Source: RGEC01 sp964626685 (lineage in GTDB: Bacteria > Bacteroidota > Bacteroidia > NS11-12g > UBA955). Taken from it: a DNA stretch of 64,000 nt. Position numbers and translations under genes: made by a program. Positions within the stretch are counted from its first letter, which is position 1, and the number at the start of each line of letters is the position of its first letter. The DNA lies in assembly GCA_964626685.1 (NCBI GenBank), contig CAZVJY010000001.1, positions 124,001 through 188,000 on the forward strand. Reading direction: 5' to 3'. This document shows, piece after piece, positions 47,469-56,304 of the stretch. The notes beneath the pieces were generated by a model, which was not told the origin of the DNA, searched no databases, and saw only the letters and a list, made by a program, of their open reading frames with translations.

Positions 47469-47690
47469 TTACAACTCGTCCTCGTTGAAGAAGTAATCTT
47501 CATCCGTAGGATAATCGCTCCAGATTTCCTCGATGCTCTCGTAAGGTTCACCATCATCTTCCAGTTCCTGTAGGTTTTCGATTACCTCCAGCGGTGCGCC
47601 GGAACGAATGGCATAATCAATGAGCTCGTCTTTGGTAGCAGGCCATGGAGCATCATCCAAATAGCTTACAAGTTCTAATGTCCAGTACAT
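47469..47690 (-). CDS. DUF2795 family very acidic small protein
   Basis: 73 residues. The sequence matches the Bacteroidota DUF2795 family: MYWTLELVSYLDDAPWPATK, then IDYAIRSGAPLEVIENLQEL. It is extreme in charge: 23 Asp/Glu against one Lys and one Arg, with the acidic residues mainly in the C-terminal third (LEDDGEPYESIEEIW, then TDEDYFF). No catalytic or membrane motif. It may bind a basic partner such as a ribosomal or DNA-binding protein, but this is a guess. A minus-strand TACTTTCG-like box lies upstream in the A+T-rich spacer shared with the O-methyltransferase gene. Confidence 0.83.
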   Translation of the reverse strand: MYWTLELVSYLDDAPWPATKDELIDYAIRSGAPLEVIENLQELEDDGEPYESIEEIWSDYPTDEDYFFNEDEL

Positions 47691-47862
47691 AATTTTATTA
47701 ATCCTATTGTCTCGCGAAAGTACACTTTTTTTTGAAATCTCAAAATTTTTTCATTTTTGTTGAAATTATACCTATCAAAGGTGATTGTTTTGTGTTTATA
47801 TGTTTGATAATCAAATTATAAGAAAGTTATATTTTTTTTATATTTAACCCGAACTTTGCATC

Positions 47863-48510
47863 ATGCACCCCGACTGGCAGGATGACCTGCATCAGTATTG
47901 TGAAAAACACAGCAGCTCCGAGCCCGAATTGCTGCAAAACCTCACAGCATACACATGGCGCAATACCACCAATCCGCGTATGCTGAGCGGACAGCTGCAA
48001 GGCAGGTTTCTGGCAATGATGGCTTCTTTGACTAAGGCAGAATGCATTCTTGAGATTGGAACTTTCACAGGGTATTCTACACTTTGCCTCGCGGAAGGAC
48101 TAGCTCCGAATGGTGTATTACACAGTATAGAGGCCAATGCAGAAATGGCCTGGAAAGCACAACAGTGGGTGGCAAAACACCCAAATCACAAACTGATTCA
48201 GATTCATGCAGGTGAAGCCCTGCAGGTAATTCCGGGTTTGCAGCTTACACCCGATTTAATTTTTGTGGATGCAGACAAACAGCAATATGCAGAATACCTG
48301 GATTGCTGCCTGCCCATACTGAAACAGGGAGGCTTGATGCTTTTTGACAACACGTTATGGAGCGGCAGGGTACTAAATGAGGAAGACTGCCAGAATGACC
48401 CTGATACACGCAGCATGCACCTATTTAATCAGAAAGTAGCCAAGACATCCGGTGTTGAAGTGGTATTGTTGCCAATGAGAGATGGCCTTACACTGATTCG
48501 TAAAAAGTAG
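47863..48510 (+). CDS. Class I SAM-dependent O-methyltransferase (COMT/caffeoyl-CoA-type)
   Basis: 215 residues. It fits the cation-dependent O-methyltransferase family: MLSGQLQGRFLAMMA substrate helix, ILEIGTFTGYSTLCLAEGL (SAM motif I, residues about 62-80), LHSIEANAEMAW, then LIFVDADKQQYAEYLDCCLP with metal-binding Asp, GGLMLFDNTLWSGRVLNE (metal-binding Asp and Asn) and a C-terminal beta-strand. It methylates catechol-type or similar hydroxyls; the natural substrate is unknown. A GAACTTTG box at 47851-47858 (one mismatch to TAnnTTTG) is 4 nt before the ATG. The gene is monocistronic and diverges from DUF2795 across an A+T-rich spacer. Confidence 0.9.
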   Translation: MHPDWQDDLHQYCEKHSSSEPELLQNLTAYTWRNTTNPRMLSGQLQGRFLAMMASLTKAECILEIGTFTGYSTLCLAEGLAPNGVLHSIEANAEMAWKAQQWVAKHPNHKLIQIHAGEALQVIPGLQLTPDLIFVDADKQQYAEYLDCCLPILKQGGLMLFDNTLWSGRVLNEEDCQNDPDTRSMHLFNQKVAKTSGVEVVLLPMRDGLTLIRKK

Positions 48511-48569
48511 CGATTCACTTCTATGGGCGGGATTATAGCTTAACCCTTCCTGAGACAGCGTGAAACGCG

Positions 48570-49019
48570 TTAACCCCGCAGCCTGTCGAGCAGATCGCTA
48601 AGATGCTCTGCTTCGGCATCCTGAAGGTGAACCATCATTTGCTCAATTTTATGTATTTCCGGATCAATCTGTTCAAGTACTTCAAGGCCTTTATCCGTAA
48701 TGCAAATATTCATTTTTCGGCGGTTTGCCTCATCTATGGTTCGGCTAATAAGTCCCTGAACACACATGCGGTCACAAAGCCTTGTTAAATCAGGGTTTTT
48801 GTCCAGCATTACAGCCTTTATCTCACCGGGATTGGCCCACTTGGGATACTTGCCCCGCAGAATGCGTAGCACATTGTATTGCTGCAGGGTAATATTGTGG
48901 CTCTTGATGATGTCACTCAGCCTGGCATTTACCCAGTTGGCAGTAAAGATGATGTTCACCAATACCTTTTGTTGGGACGAGGTGAATTTACTTTGCTTTA
49001 TTTCATCTTCCAGTTTCAT
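48570..49019 (-). CDS. MarR-family transcriptional regulator
   Basis: 149 residues with the winged-helix MarR layout: N-terminal dimerisation helix (SSQQKVLVNIIFTANWVNAR), then ITLQQYNVLRILRGKYP and the recognition helix region KAVMLDKNPDLTRLCDRM, the wing RTIDEANRRKMNICITDKG and a C-terminal dimer helix. MarR proteins bind palindromes near their own or neighbouring promoters and usually release DNA when a small ligand binds. It diverges from kynU, whose promoter lies in the 77-bp spacer, so kynU control is plausible. The ligand is unknown. Confidence 0.87.
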   Translation of the reverse strand: MKLEDEIKQSKFTSSQQKVLVNIIFTANWVNARLSDIIKSHNITLQQYNVLRILRGKYPKWANPGEIKAVMLDKNPDLTRLCDRMCVQGLISRTIDEANRRKMNICITDKGLEVLEQIDPEIHKIEQMMVHLQDAEAEHLSDLLDRLRG

Positions 49020-49083
49020 ACAATGCCAATAAATTGTTTGCGAGTTTAATGAATTTATGGGAGTTCACAACCATGCATCTCCC

Positions 49084-49091
49084 TAAATTTG
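49084..49091 (+). promoter_or_regulatory. Promoter -7 element of kynU (TAAATTTG)
   Basis: Perfect TAnnTTTG followed by C, only 5 nt before the ATG at 49097, implying a nearly leaderless mRNA. Two in-frame upstream ATGs precede this element and are rejected as starts. Confidence 0.65.
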
Positions 49092-49096
49092 CCAGC

Positions 49097-50371
49097 ATGA
49101 ATTTTGCCAATACACCTGCATTTGCTGAAGACCAGGATAAAGCCGATGCTTTGGCTCCCTTCAGAAATGAATTCTTTTTCCCCTCAGACGAGAACGGCAA
49201 ATCGCTCATTTACTTATGCGGTAACTCACTGGGGCTGCAACCGAAAACCGCTGGTCAGTATTTGCAATCAGAGCTGGAAGACTGGCAAAAATGGGGCGTT
49301 GAAGGCCACTTCCATGGCAAAAAACCTTGGTTTCACTACCACAAATTTTTAACCGACAACACTGCAGAACTGGTCGGTGCCCTGCCACACGAAGTAGTGG
49401 TTATGAACCAGCTGACCGTTAACCTTCATCTGCTTATGGCCAGTTTTTACCGGCCCGATGAGGAAAAATATAAAATCATCATGGAAGCAGGGGCATTCCC
49501 CAGTGATATGTATGCGGTACAAAGCCAGGTTGAGTTTCATGGCTTTGAATATGATGATGCGGTCATAGAACTCAAGCCCAGAGAAGGAGAACAAACCCTG
49601 CACACGGAAGACATCATCGCCGCCATTGAAGAGCATGCCGATCAGCTGGCACTCGTGTTTTTCAGTGGGGTGCAATACTATACCGGCCAGTATTTCAACA
49701 TCCCCGCCATAACCGCAGCCGCACACAATGCCGGGGTTCCTGCAGGATTTGACCTGGCACACGCTGCTGGCAATGTAGCACTGAAATTGCACGAATGGAA
49801 TGTGGATTTTGCCGCATGGTGCAGTTACAAATACCTTAATAGCGGACCTGGCAACGTTTCCGGTGTTTTCATCCACGAGCGTCACGCTCTAAACCCAGAA
49901 ACGCCGCGTTTGTCAGGCTGGTGGGGCTACCGCGAAGACAAACGCTTTCTGATGCAGCGCGGTTACGAACCCGAACCCGGCGCGGCAGGCTGGCAATTAT
50001 CCAATGCGCCCGTATTCGGCATGGCCGTTCACGCCGCCAGCCTGGATATTTTCCACCGTGCGGGCATGCAAAATTTGGCAGACAAGAGCCAAAAACTCAC
50101 CGGATACCTGGATTTCATTCTAAAAGACTGTCGAAATCAGAACCCAAGTTTGCGATTCAGCATCATTACACCTGACAACGAGCGCGGCTGTCAGATAAGC
50201 TTATTGACAGATGAAAACGGGAAAAAACTTTTTGAACACCTGACAAAACAGGGCATTGTGGCCGACTGGCGTGAACCCAATGTCATTCGGATGGCACCGG
50301 TGCCTTTGTACAACAGCTTCACTGATGTTTGGAAGCTGGGTCAGGCACTGCTTGATTTCAGGATTTTTTAG
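49097..50371 (+). CDS. kynU: Kynureninase
   Basis: PLP enzyme that cleaves kynurenine to anthranilate and alanine (or 3-hydroxykynurenine to 3-hydroxyanthranilate). 424 residues from the ATG at 49097. Fold-type I motifs: IYLCGNSLGLQPKTAGQYL, VVMNQLTVNLHLLMASFYRP, FDLAHAAGNVALKLHEWNVD with the PLP-pyridine Asp, and the Schiff-base Lys near residue 244 in AWCSYKYLNSGPGNVSG. RLSGWWGYRED and APVFGMAVHAASLD are also typical. Neither kynA nor kynB is nearby. The end overlaps the convergent Ppx gene by 14 bp. It diverges from a MarR regulator. Confidence 0.95.
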   Translation: MNFANTPAFAEDQDKADALAPFRNEFFFPSDENGKSLIYLCGNSLGLQPKTAGQYLQSELEDWQKWGVEGHFHGKKPWFHYHKFLTDNTAELVGALPHEVVVMNQLTVNLHLLMASFYRPDEEKYKIIMEAGAFPSDMYAVQSQVEFHGFEYDDAVIELKPREGEQTLHTEDIIAAIEEHADQLALVFFSGVQYYTGQYFNIPAITAAAHNAGVPAGFDLAHAAGNVALKLHEWNVDFAAWCSYKYLNSGPGNVSGVFIHERHALNPETPRLSGWWGYREDKRFLMQRGYEPEPGAAGWQLSNAPVFGMAVHAASLDIFHRAGMQNLADKSQKLTGYLDFILKDCRNQNPSLRFSIITPDNERGCQISLLTDENGKKLFEHLTKQGIVADWREPNVIRMAPVPLYNSFTDVWKLGQALLDFRIF

Positions 50372-51251
50372 CCCGAAACTGCTTCTTCCACAACTGTTTA
50401 ACCATACCATCCTTGAGACCCACATTCGGGGCATAAATCTCATGGATATGACACTGTTCCATTATTTGAATAAAAATATTACCGGCATGGTTGATCACCT
50501 CCGCCCTGTCGGGATTTAGCTTCAGCTCATAAACCCTGTCGTGATGGTTAAGTGATTCAATATATGCATTGGTGCTTTTCAGATGGTGCAAGTTCATCGC
50601 CTCTCGTGAGGCTGTGCCGGCAAGGGCATGTAACTTTACGATATTACCGCCGGTACCAATTGCCTTGACGGATTCATCGGGTAGAAATGGCAACTCTGAG
50701 AGCCATTTGAGCATACGCTGGGTTTCGGATGCCTTAACTTTGCCCTCCCTTATGCGCACGGTCCCGATATTAAAACTCTCGTATTGTTTTGTTTTACCGT
50801 TGCGGATTAAACTGATCTCGGTGCTGCCTCCACCCACATCAATATGAAGGAAAGTGCTTTTGCCCGGCAGGCTGTCCAGAATGGCAGCCTGTACAAGCCT
50901 GCTTTCCTCTTTACCTGAAATGATATCAATTTTCAAACCCGTGATTTTTCGGATGTCCTTAGCCAGTTTTTCACCGTTTTCGGCATCTCTCATTGCGCTG
51001 GTAGCACAAACACGCACAGCGTCAACATTATAAATCTCCATGAGCAGTGCAAACGACTGCATGGCTTTCAATAGCAAATCCGATTTTTTTCGGCCGATTT
51101 CCTTATCCTTGAACACGTCATCACCCAGACGCAGCGGCAACCTGGTAAACTCAACCTGCTTAAAATCCGTATCCGGCAAATCTTCATGCAGCGGCCGTGC
51201 TATATACAACCTTACGGCATTGGACCCAATGTCTATGGCAGCAATTTTCAC
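50358..51251 (-). CDS. Ppx/GppA family phosphatase
   Basis: 297 residues with a GTG start (KIAAIDIGSNAVRLYIA). This is the exopolyphosphatase/guanosine pentaphosphatase family of the ASKHA fold. ATP-cone motifs: AAIDIGSNAVRLY, VCATSAMRDAENG, IISGKEESRL, HIDVGGGSTEISLI and GTGGNIVKLHALAG. It is shorter than E. coli Ppx (about 513) and lacks the C-terminal HD-like domains, as most Bacteroidota members do. It degrades polyphosphate or (p)ppGpp-related molecules; which one is not determinable. It is monocistronic, and the gene ends inside the kynU end. Confidence 0.9.
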   Translation of the reverse strand: MKIAAIDIGSNAVRLYIARPLHEDLPDTDFKQVEFTRLPLRLGDDVFKDKEIGRKKSDLLLKAMQSFALLMEIYNVDAVRVCATSAMRDAENGEKLAKDIRKITGLKIDIISGKEESRLVQAAILDSLPGKSTFLHIDVGGGSTEISLIRNGKTKQYESFNIGTVRIREGKVKASETQRMLKWLSELPFLPDESVKAIGTGGNIVKLHALAGTASREAMNLHHLKSTNAYIESLNHHDRVYELKLNPDRAEVINHAGNIFIQIMEQCHIHEIYAPNVGLKDGMVKQLWKKQFRAKKS

Positions 51252-51385
51252 CCCTGCAATTTAAAAGAGTCTGTAAAATCATTTACATCATGTTGCCCAC
51301 ATTCTGTTCTCTTTTTAGGTCAATAAAATAGCTATAAAAATTAAACGCTTTAAAAAGTTGTTGTTGTTTTTTCATTGAGATAGTG

Positions 51386-51393
51386 TACATTTG
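51386..51393 (+). promoter_or_regulatory. Promoter of the susC operon (TACATTTG, with TTGT at 51364-51367)
   Basis: Perfect TAnnTTTG with TTGT 18 bp upstream, 17 nt before the susC ATG. It drives the starch-uptake gene set. Confidence 0.68.
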
Positions 51394-51410
51394 ACACACC
51401 GAGTTTCTTT

Positions 51411-54400
51411 ATGAAAAAACACATACCCATTCTTTTGATTCTGTTTTTTTCGGGAATAATTCCTGTACTGGCGCAGAATCCAACCCTTACCGGCAAGGTA
51501 AAGAATCAAAGCGGCAAAGCCGTGGAAGGTGCTATTATCAAGACTTCTACCGGTGAAACCGCCGCAACTTCAGATGTGAACGGCAATTTTTCCATTGTAC
51601 TGCCTGTTGGGAATCACACACTAACCATCTCGGCGAAAGATTACCAGGAAATCACCGAAACCGTGAGTGTAAAACCGGGACAGACTATCCTTCCCGATAT
51701 CACCCTAAATCCAACATCTGATGTGGGTGAAGTGGTAATTATCGGTTACGGCACCACCACCAAACGCGATCTTACCGGCTCAGTAACTTCACTGAAAGGG
51801 GCCGATGTACAGGACATGCCCACACCCAGTTTTGAAGCAGCCATACAGGGTAAGGCACCCGGTGTGCAGATTACCACTGGAAGCGGTGTGGCGGGTTCAG
51901 GCACACTGGTACGCATTCGCGGTGTAGCCTCTATTTCGGCCGCAGGTGATCCGCTTTACATTGTGGATGGTATTCCCATCTCTCAGAATTACTTCGTAAA
52001 TGGCAATAATGGGGGCTTCAACAACAACCCGCTTGCCACGCTAAACCCCGAGGATATTGAATCCATAGAAATATTAAAAGATGCCGCTGCCACATCCATT
52101 TATGGTTCGCGCGGCTCAAACGGTGTAATTTTAATTTCCACCAAGCGTGCCAAAAAAAGCGGTTTGAAATTTGATTTCACCTCCCGTGTCGGTACATCAC
52201 AGCCTACATTCCGCCCACAAATGCTAAACAGCAAGCAATTTCTTCAGCTGTATCAGGAAGCCTGGGAAAATGATGGCGGAACCGGCCGCGCTCCACTCCC
52301 CAACAATATATCCTGGGAAGAAGCAGAAAAAACCAATACCGACTGGATAGATGAAACTATGGGTATGGGCATCAAACAGATGTATTCTTTGGGAACCACC
52401 TACCGCAAAAACAAGCTGGGGGCTTATCTTGGTCTAACTTACGACAACAACGGAAGTTTTGTTATCGGAAGCCGCTACAAGCGCAGTTCTGCCCGTTTGA
52501 ATGTGGATTATGAACCTATCAAAAACCTGACCCTGAATTTGAGCTCATCCTATACACAAGGTATCAATAATCGTGTGGACGGTGCATGGAGCGGTGGCTT
52601 TGGAGCGGCTATGAGTACTGCCCTCCCGATCTATCCTGTATATGATACTTCGGGCAACTTCTGGAGGCCCGGCGCAGGAAGCCTCAATCCGGTGGCTGTC
52701 CGCAATCTGAAAGACTGGAGAACTACAGAAAACCGGACCATCAACAACTTCAAGGCTTCCTACAAAATTTCAGACAAATGGGTAGTATCTGCTTTTGCTG
52801 CAATGGATAACATGGACTTCTTTGAAGACATTTACGAGCCAAAAGCCCTGATCAACACCAACCATGCAGGGATTGCAAAACGTTCACCACGCAGCACGTT
52901 CAACTACAACTATAACCTGATTACAAACTACAACATCCTCAACACCGAAAAACAAACGCTGGATGCGATGGTGGGTACAGAATTTCAGAAATCCATCGTA
53001 AGATCCAGCTATATAGAAGTGAGCGATATGAGTCACGGGCTTCATAAAGGCGAACAGGGCGGTGCCGCTTCTACCCGATTGGAACGGAAAAATGCCACCG
53101 AAGCCTTCGCTTTTGCTTCCTACTTCCTCCGTATGAACTACAAACTGCAAAACAAATACATTCTGCAGTTTACTATGAGAACGGACGGATCCTCTCGTTT
53201 CGGTCCCAATAATGCCTATGGTTTCTTCCCGGCCGTATCTGGTGCATGGGTAGTGAGCGATGAGAACTTCATGCGCAACTTCCGCCGCAACAACTTCCTG
53301 AAAGTGAAAGCCGGTTTTGGCCGCACCGGAAACACCCCGAATGAAAATTATGCGTGGCGTGGTACTTTTACCCCACCTCAGAATTCTTTTGGATACAATG
53401 GCTTACCAAGCATTTTCCCCACCCGTTTGGAAAACCCCGATCTGAAATGGGAAACCTCCGATGTGCTTGACGTTACCTTAGAAGGCGGCCTGATGAAAAA
53501 CCGCATTACCTGGGAACTTTCATATTACAACAAAACCACCAACGGTGTAATCCTGGACCTTGCTGTGCCTCGCTCACTCGGATTCTCGTCATACTATGAC
53601 AACGTGGGTGCGGTTCGCAACACCGGTATTGAATTTTCGTTTACCTCAAGAAATATCGTTAAAAAACTGTTCTCCTGGACCACCCAGTTCAACATTGCCA
53701 GAAACTACAACGAGATCCTGAATATTGGTGTTTACACCCAGGATGCCGTATCTGGCGGCACCAACGATACCCGTGTGGTGGTAGGACAGCCGATTGGCAC
53801 CAACTACCTGGTGCGCTTTTCACATGTTGACCCCGCAACTGGAAGACCTGTTTATCTTGACAGAAACGGCAATGAAACCTTTACCTGGACCAACAATGAT
53901 CGCGTAGCGGTGGGTAGCGTACTGCCCAAAGCTGTGGGTGGATTAACCAACAACTTCACCTGGAAAAACTGGAACCTCAGCTGCCTGTTCGTTTATAAAA
54001 TTGGCGGCAACATCTATAATTCCAGTGGAAAGCGCCAGAATGGTGTGGTTACTGACTGGAACATGACCACAGACTACTTCGACCGCTGGCAGCAACCCGG
54101 CGATGTGGCCAAATACCCAAAATTGTCTATGCAAACCAATCAGTACGGATTGCCTCCTGATCCTTTCCAGTATAACACCACTTTGTTCTTGGAAGATGGA
54201 AGCTATCTGCGTTTGCGCAACCTCTCTATCGGCTACCGCATTCCTGCCAAATGGTTTGGAAAGGCCATTCAATCCAGCCGCATCATCTTCACCGGTACCA
54301 ACCTGCTAACCTTTACCAAATTCACCGGTGGCGATCCTGAAATTGCCCGCGATTTCGAAAATCCGGCCGACAGAAACATGAGCTCGAATATCACCTACCT

Positions 54401-54452
54401 GACCGCACCTCAGGAAAAGTCTTACAACCTAACCCTTAATCTCACCTTCTGA
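51411..54452 (+). CDS. SusC/RagA-type TonB-linked outer-membrane transporter (malto-oligosaccharides)
   Basis: 1013 residues. The signal peptide ends at VLAQ. A carboxypeptidase-regulatory-like domain spans about 22-105 (LTGKVKNQSGKAVEGAIIKT). The TonB-box-like region is VGEVVIIGYGTTTKRDLTGS, followed by a plug (IQGKAPGVQITTG, VRIRGVASISAAGDPLYIVDG, TSIYGSRGSNGVILI) and a barrel ending in aromatic LNLTF. SusC forms a pedal-bin complex with SusD, which captures oligosaccharides and closes over the barrel. The flanking amylases and maltose phosphorylase indicate alpha-glucan. It is followed by susD in an overlapping TGATG junction. The starch specificity is inferred from the locus. Confidence 0.92.
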   Translation: MKKHIPILLILFFSGIIPVLAQNPTLTGKVKNQSGKAVEGAIIKTSTGETAATSDVNGNFSIVLPVGNHTLTISAKDYQEITETVSVKPGQTILPDITLNPTSDVGEVVIIGYGTTTKRDLTGSVTSLKGADVQDMPTPSFEAAIQGKAPGVQITTGSGVAGSGTLVRIRGVASISAAGDPLYIVDGIPISQNYFVNGNNGGFNNNPLATLNPEDIESIEILKDAAATSIYGSRGSNGVILISTKRAKKSGLKFDFTSRVGTSQPTFRPQMLNSKQFLQLYQEAWENDGGTGRAPLPNNISWEEAEKTNTDWIDETMGMGIKQMYSLGTTYRKNKLGAYLGLTYDNNGSFVIGSRYKRSSARLNVDYEPIKNLTLNLSSSYTQGINNRVDGAWSGGFGAAMSTALPIYPVYDTSGNFWRPGAGSLNPVAVRNLKDWRTTENRTINNFKASYKISDKWVVSAFAAMDNMDFFEDIYEPKALINTNHAGIAKRSPRSTFNYNYNLITNYNILNTEKQTLDAMVGTEFQKSIVRSSYIEVSDMSHGLHKGEQGGAASTRLERKNATEAFAFASYFLRMNYKLQNKYILQFTMRTDGSSRFGPNNAYGFFPAVSGAWVVSDENFMRNFRRNNFLKVKAGFGRTGNTPNENYAWRGTFTPPQNSFGYNGLPSIFPTRLENPDLKWETSDVLDVTLEGGLMKNRITWELSYYNKTTNGVILDLAVPRSLGFSSYYDNVGAVRNTGIEFSFTSRNIVKKLFSWTTQFNIARNYNEILNIGVYTQDAVSGGTNDTRVVVGQPIGTNYLVRFSHVDPATGRPVYLDRNGNETFTWTNNDRVAVGSVLPKAVGGLTNNFTWKNWNLSCLFVYKIGGNIYNSSGKRQNGVVTDWNMTTDYFDRWQQPGDVAKYPKLSMQTNQYGLPPDPFQYNTTLFLEDGSYLRLRNLSIGYRIPAKWFGKAIQSSRIIFTGTNLLTFTKFTGGDPEIARDFENPADRNMSSNITYLTAPQEKSYNLTLNLTF

Positions 54453-55837
54453 TGAAAAACATGCTAAAAACATATGCCATAGCTGCAGCCATCGGTATCA
54501 GCGCTATTGGGGTTTCCTGCAAAAAAATGCTGGATCTGAAACCCGAAAATTTAACCCTGGCTGAGGACGCCCTTAAGACCACGGCCGATGTTCAGGCCTT
54601 GCTGAATTCATGCTACGACGAATTTGCCAACCTCATGAATGGCTCGGTACAAAACATTCACGAACTGCTGGGTGAAAATGTGGCACAGCCTCAGAACTCA
54701 GCAGGAAGCCTGTATTATACCATCTGGAACCGTGGTACTTTCTCGTTCAGAACCGCAGACCGAGAATACCTGGATTTTTACAACTGCATACTCCGCATCA
54801 ATACCATTTTTGAACGTATTGACGCTGTTTCGGATATGACTCCGGAGAATAAAAAGCGAATTCTGGCAGAAGGGCGATTCCTGAGGGCATGGTGCCACTG
54901 GGAGCTTGTAAAATTGTGGGCCCAGCCTTTCGGTTATACTGCTGACAATTCTCATCCCGGTGTGCCCATTCGCCTGAAAGCCGACAAAACCATAGAACTG
55001 AGAGCCAGTGTAGGTGCGGTTTACAATCAGGTTCTCGCAGATCTGGATGCTGCCATTGCAGATTTGCCTGCCAGCAATAACAATTATGCAAACGCAGCCG
55101 CAGGAAAAGCTCTCAAGGCCAAGGTGCTTTTCATGATGAACGATTTCAGCGGTGCACAAACTTTAGCCGATGAGATCATTAACAGCGGAACCTACACCTT
55201 CTCTGACTCATTTTCGCGCTTTGTAAAAGGTGCCCCTGAAGAAATCATCTTCCAGCTAATCAGCACAGGTAACAGTGACAACCGCGGCAGCTCATTCATC
55301 AATAACTACCGCTCGGACAACAACCCCAATCCCATTTTGAGACCTTCAGCCGCATTCGCTGCTGTTGCCATGCAGGGCCACGATTTGCGCAGCAAGTTTT
55401 ATGAAGTGAAGAACAAGGGCAAAGCCAATGAATTCTATTTGTGTCACAAATTTGACAAAGATTTTTTCAATGTTCCCTTAATTCACTTGTCAGATATATT
55501 GCTGATGAGGGCTGAGTGCATTGTTGAAAACGGTGGCGACAAAATCAAAGCCATTGCAGATGTGGACAAGATCAGAAAGCGCGCCTATGATACCAACTGG
55601 ATTGCCATAGACCCGCTGATCAGCACAGCTGCCCTGAAAGACTCCATCCGTCACCAGCGCCGTCTAGAACTGGCTTTTGAAGGAGACTGGACACTGCAGC
55701 TGCGCAGAAGAGGTGCCAAAGGAGAGAATATTAAAATCAGAAACAGCGATTGGAACTGCCCCGGCATGCTGATACAGTTTCCCCAAAGCGAAAACACGGC
55801 AGGATTTATCTTTAACACTGAAGGAGGATGCAACTAA
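54452..55837 (+). CDS. SusD/RagB-type glycan-binding lipoprotein
   Basis: 461 residues. Lipoprotein signal MKNMLKTYAIAAAIGISAIGVSC with lipobox GVSC. The SusD fold is TPR-rich: ALKTTADVQALLNSCYDEF, YNCILRINTIFERID, ILAEGRFLRAWCHWELVKLW, and the C-terminal SusD core (FNVPLIHLSDILLMRAECI, then RHQRRLELAFEGD). It is surface-exposed and binds the substrate for the partner SusC. The start codon overlaps the susC stop. Its aromatic residues for starch were not mapped. Next gene overlaps (TAATG). Confidence 0.93.
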   Translation: MKNMLKTYAIAAAIGISAIGVSCKKMLDLKPENLTLAEDALKTTADVQALLNSCYDEFANLMNGSVQNIHELLGENVAQPQNSAGSLYYTIWNRGTFSFRTADREYLDFYNCILRINTIFERIDAVSDMTPENKKRILAEGRFLRAWCHWELVKLWAQPFGYTADNSHPGVPIRLKADKTIELRASVGAVYNQVLADLDAAIADLPASNNNYANAAAGKALKAKVLFMMNDFSGAQTLADEIINSGTYTFSDSFSRFVKGAPEEIIFQLISTGNSDNRGSSFINNYRSDNNPNPILRPSAAFAAVAMQGHDLRSKFYEVKNKGKANEFYLCHKFDKDFFNVPLIHLSDILLMRAECIVENGGDKIKAIADVDKIRKRAYDTNWIAIDPLISTAALKDSIRHQRRLELAFEGDWTLQLRRRGAKGENIKIRNSDWNCPGMLIQFPQSENTAGFIFNTEGGCN

Positions 55838-56304
55838 TGAAAAATATGTTTATCACGGCCGCAGTGGCATTCCTGCTAGTGCTGCCAGCCTGTAAGAAAA
55901 ACAACCTTGAACTCAACGATGCTTCCAGCAAACTGGAAGGCATACAGGACGTGTGGGTGCTGGATGAAGTGAAACAGTTTGATCCCGCCAACAAAGACCT
56001 GGTACTGGATGTGACAGATGTTTTTAAAGGAGTTACACCCATTGAACTGAATGTAAATTCTAAGGATCTAACCTATGTGTTTAACCAGCCCAATCCCCTG
56101 TTTCTGGGAAGCAGCGGAACTTGGAAATTTGACGACAACAATTTCCCTACCCAGATAGAGATGACCGGCGATGCCGGTGTTCAAACCGTTAAGCTGCTCA
56201 GGACTGTAAGAACCGTAGATCAGAAACTCAGCATTCAGCTCACCCGCTACTGTGGTGGCGGAACCCCAAGTACCATCTATCAATTTAGCTTTGTAAGAAA
56301 ATGA
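55837..56304 (+). CDS. Small surface lipoprotein of the starch locus (DUF5004-like)
   Basis: 155 residues from the ATG at 55837 in a TAATG junction with susD. Lipoprotein signal MKNMFITAAVAFLLVLPAC. The mature part (about residues 20-155) is a single beta-rich, lipocalin-like domain: LEGIQDVWVLDEVKQFDPAN, FNQPNPLFLGSSGTWKFDDN and STIYQFSFVRK. It resembles the DUF5004 family, often found in PULs of Chitinophagia and relatives in the place where SusE/SusF proteins stand in Bacteroides. A role in starch binding at the surface is inferred from position only. Confidence 0.68.
   Translation: MKNMFITAAVAFLLVLPACKKNNLELNDASSKLEGIQDVWVLDEVKQFDPANKDLVLDVTDVFKGVTPIELNVNSKDLTYVFNQPNPLFLGSSGTWKFDDNNFPTQIEMTGDAGVQTVKLLRTVRTVDQKLSIQLTRYCGGGTPSTIYQFSFVRK

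Noticed and set aside
47691..47862. A+T-rich spacer as a possible origin or phage attachment site
   Set aside because: It is a divergent promoter region between DUF2795 and the O-methyltransferase, with no DnaA-box cluster or direct repeats that I can see.
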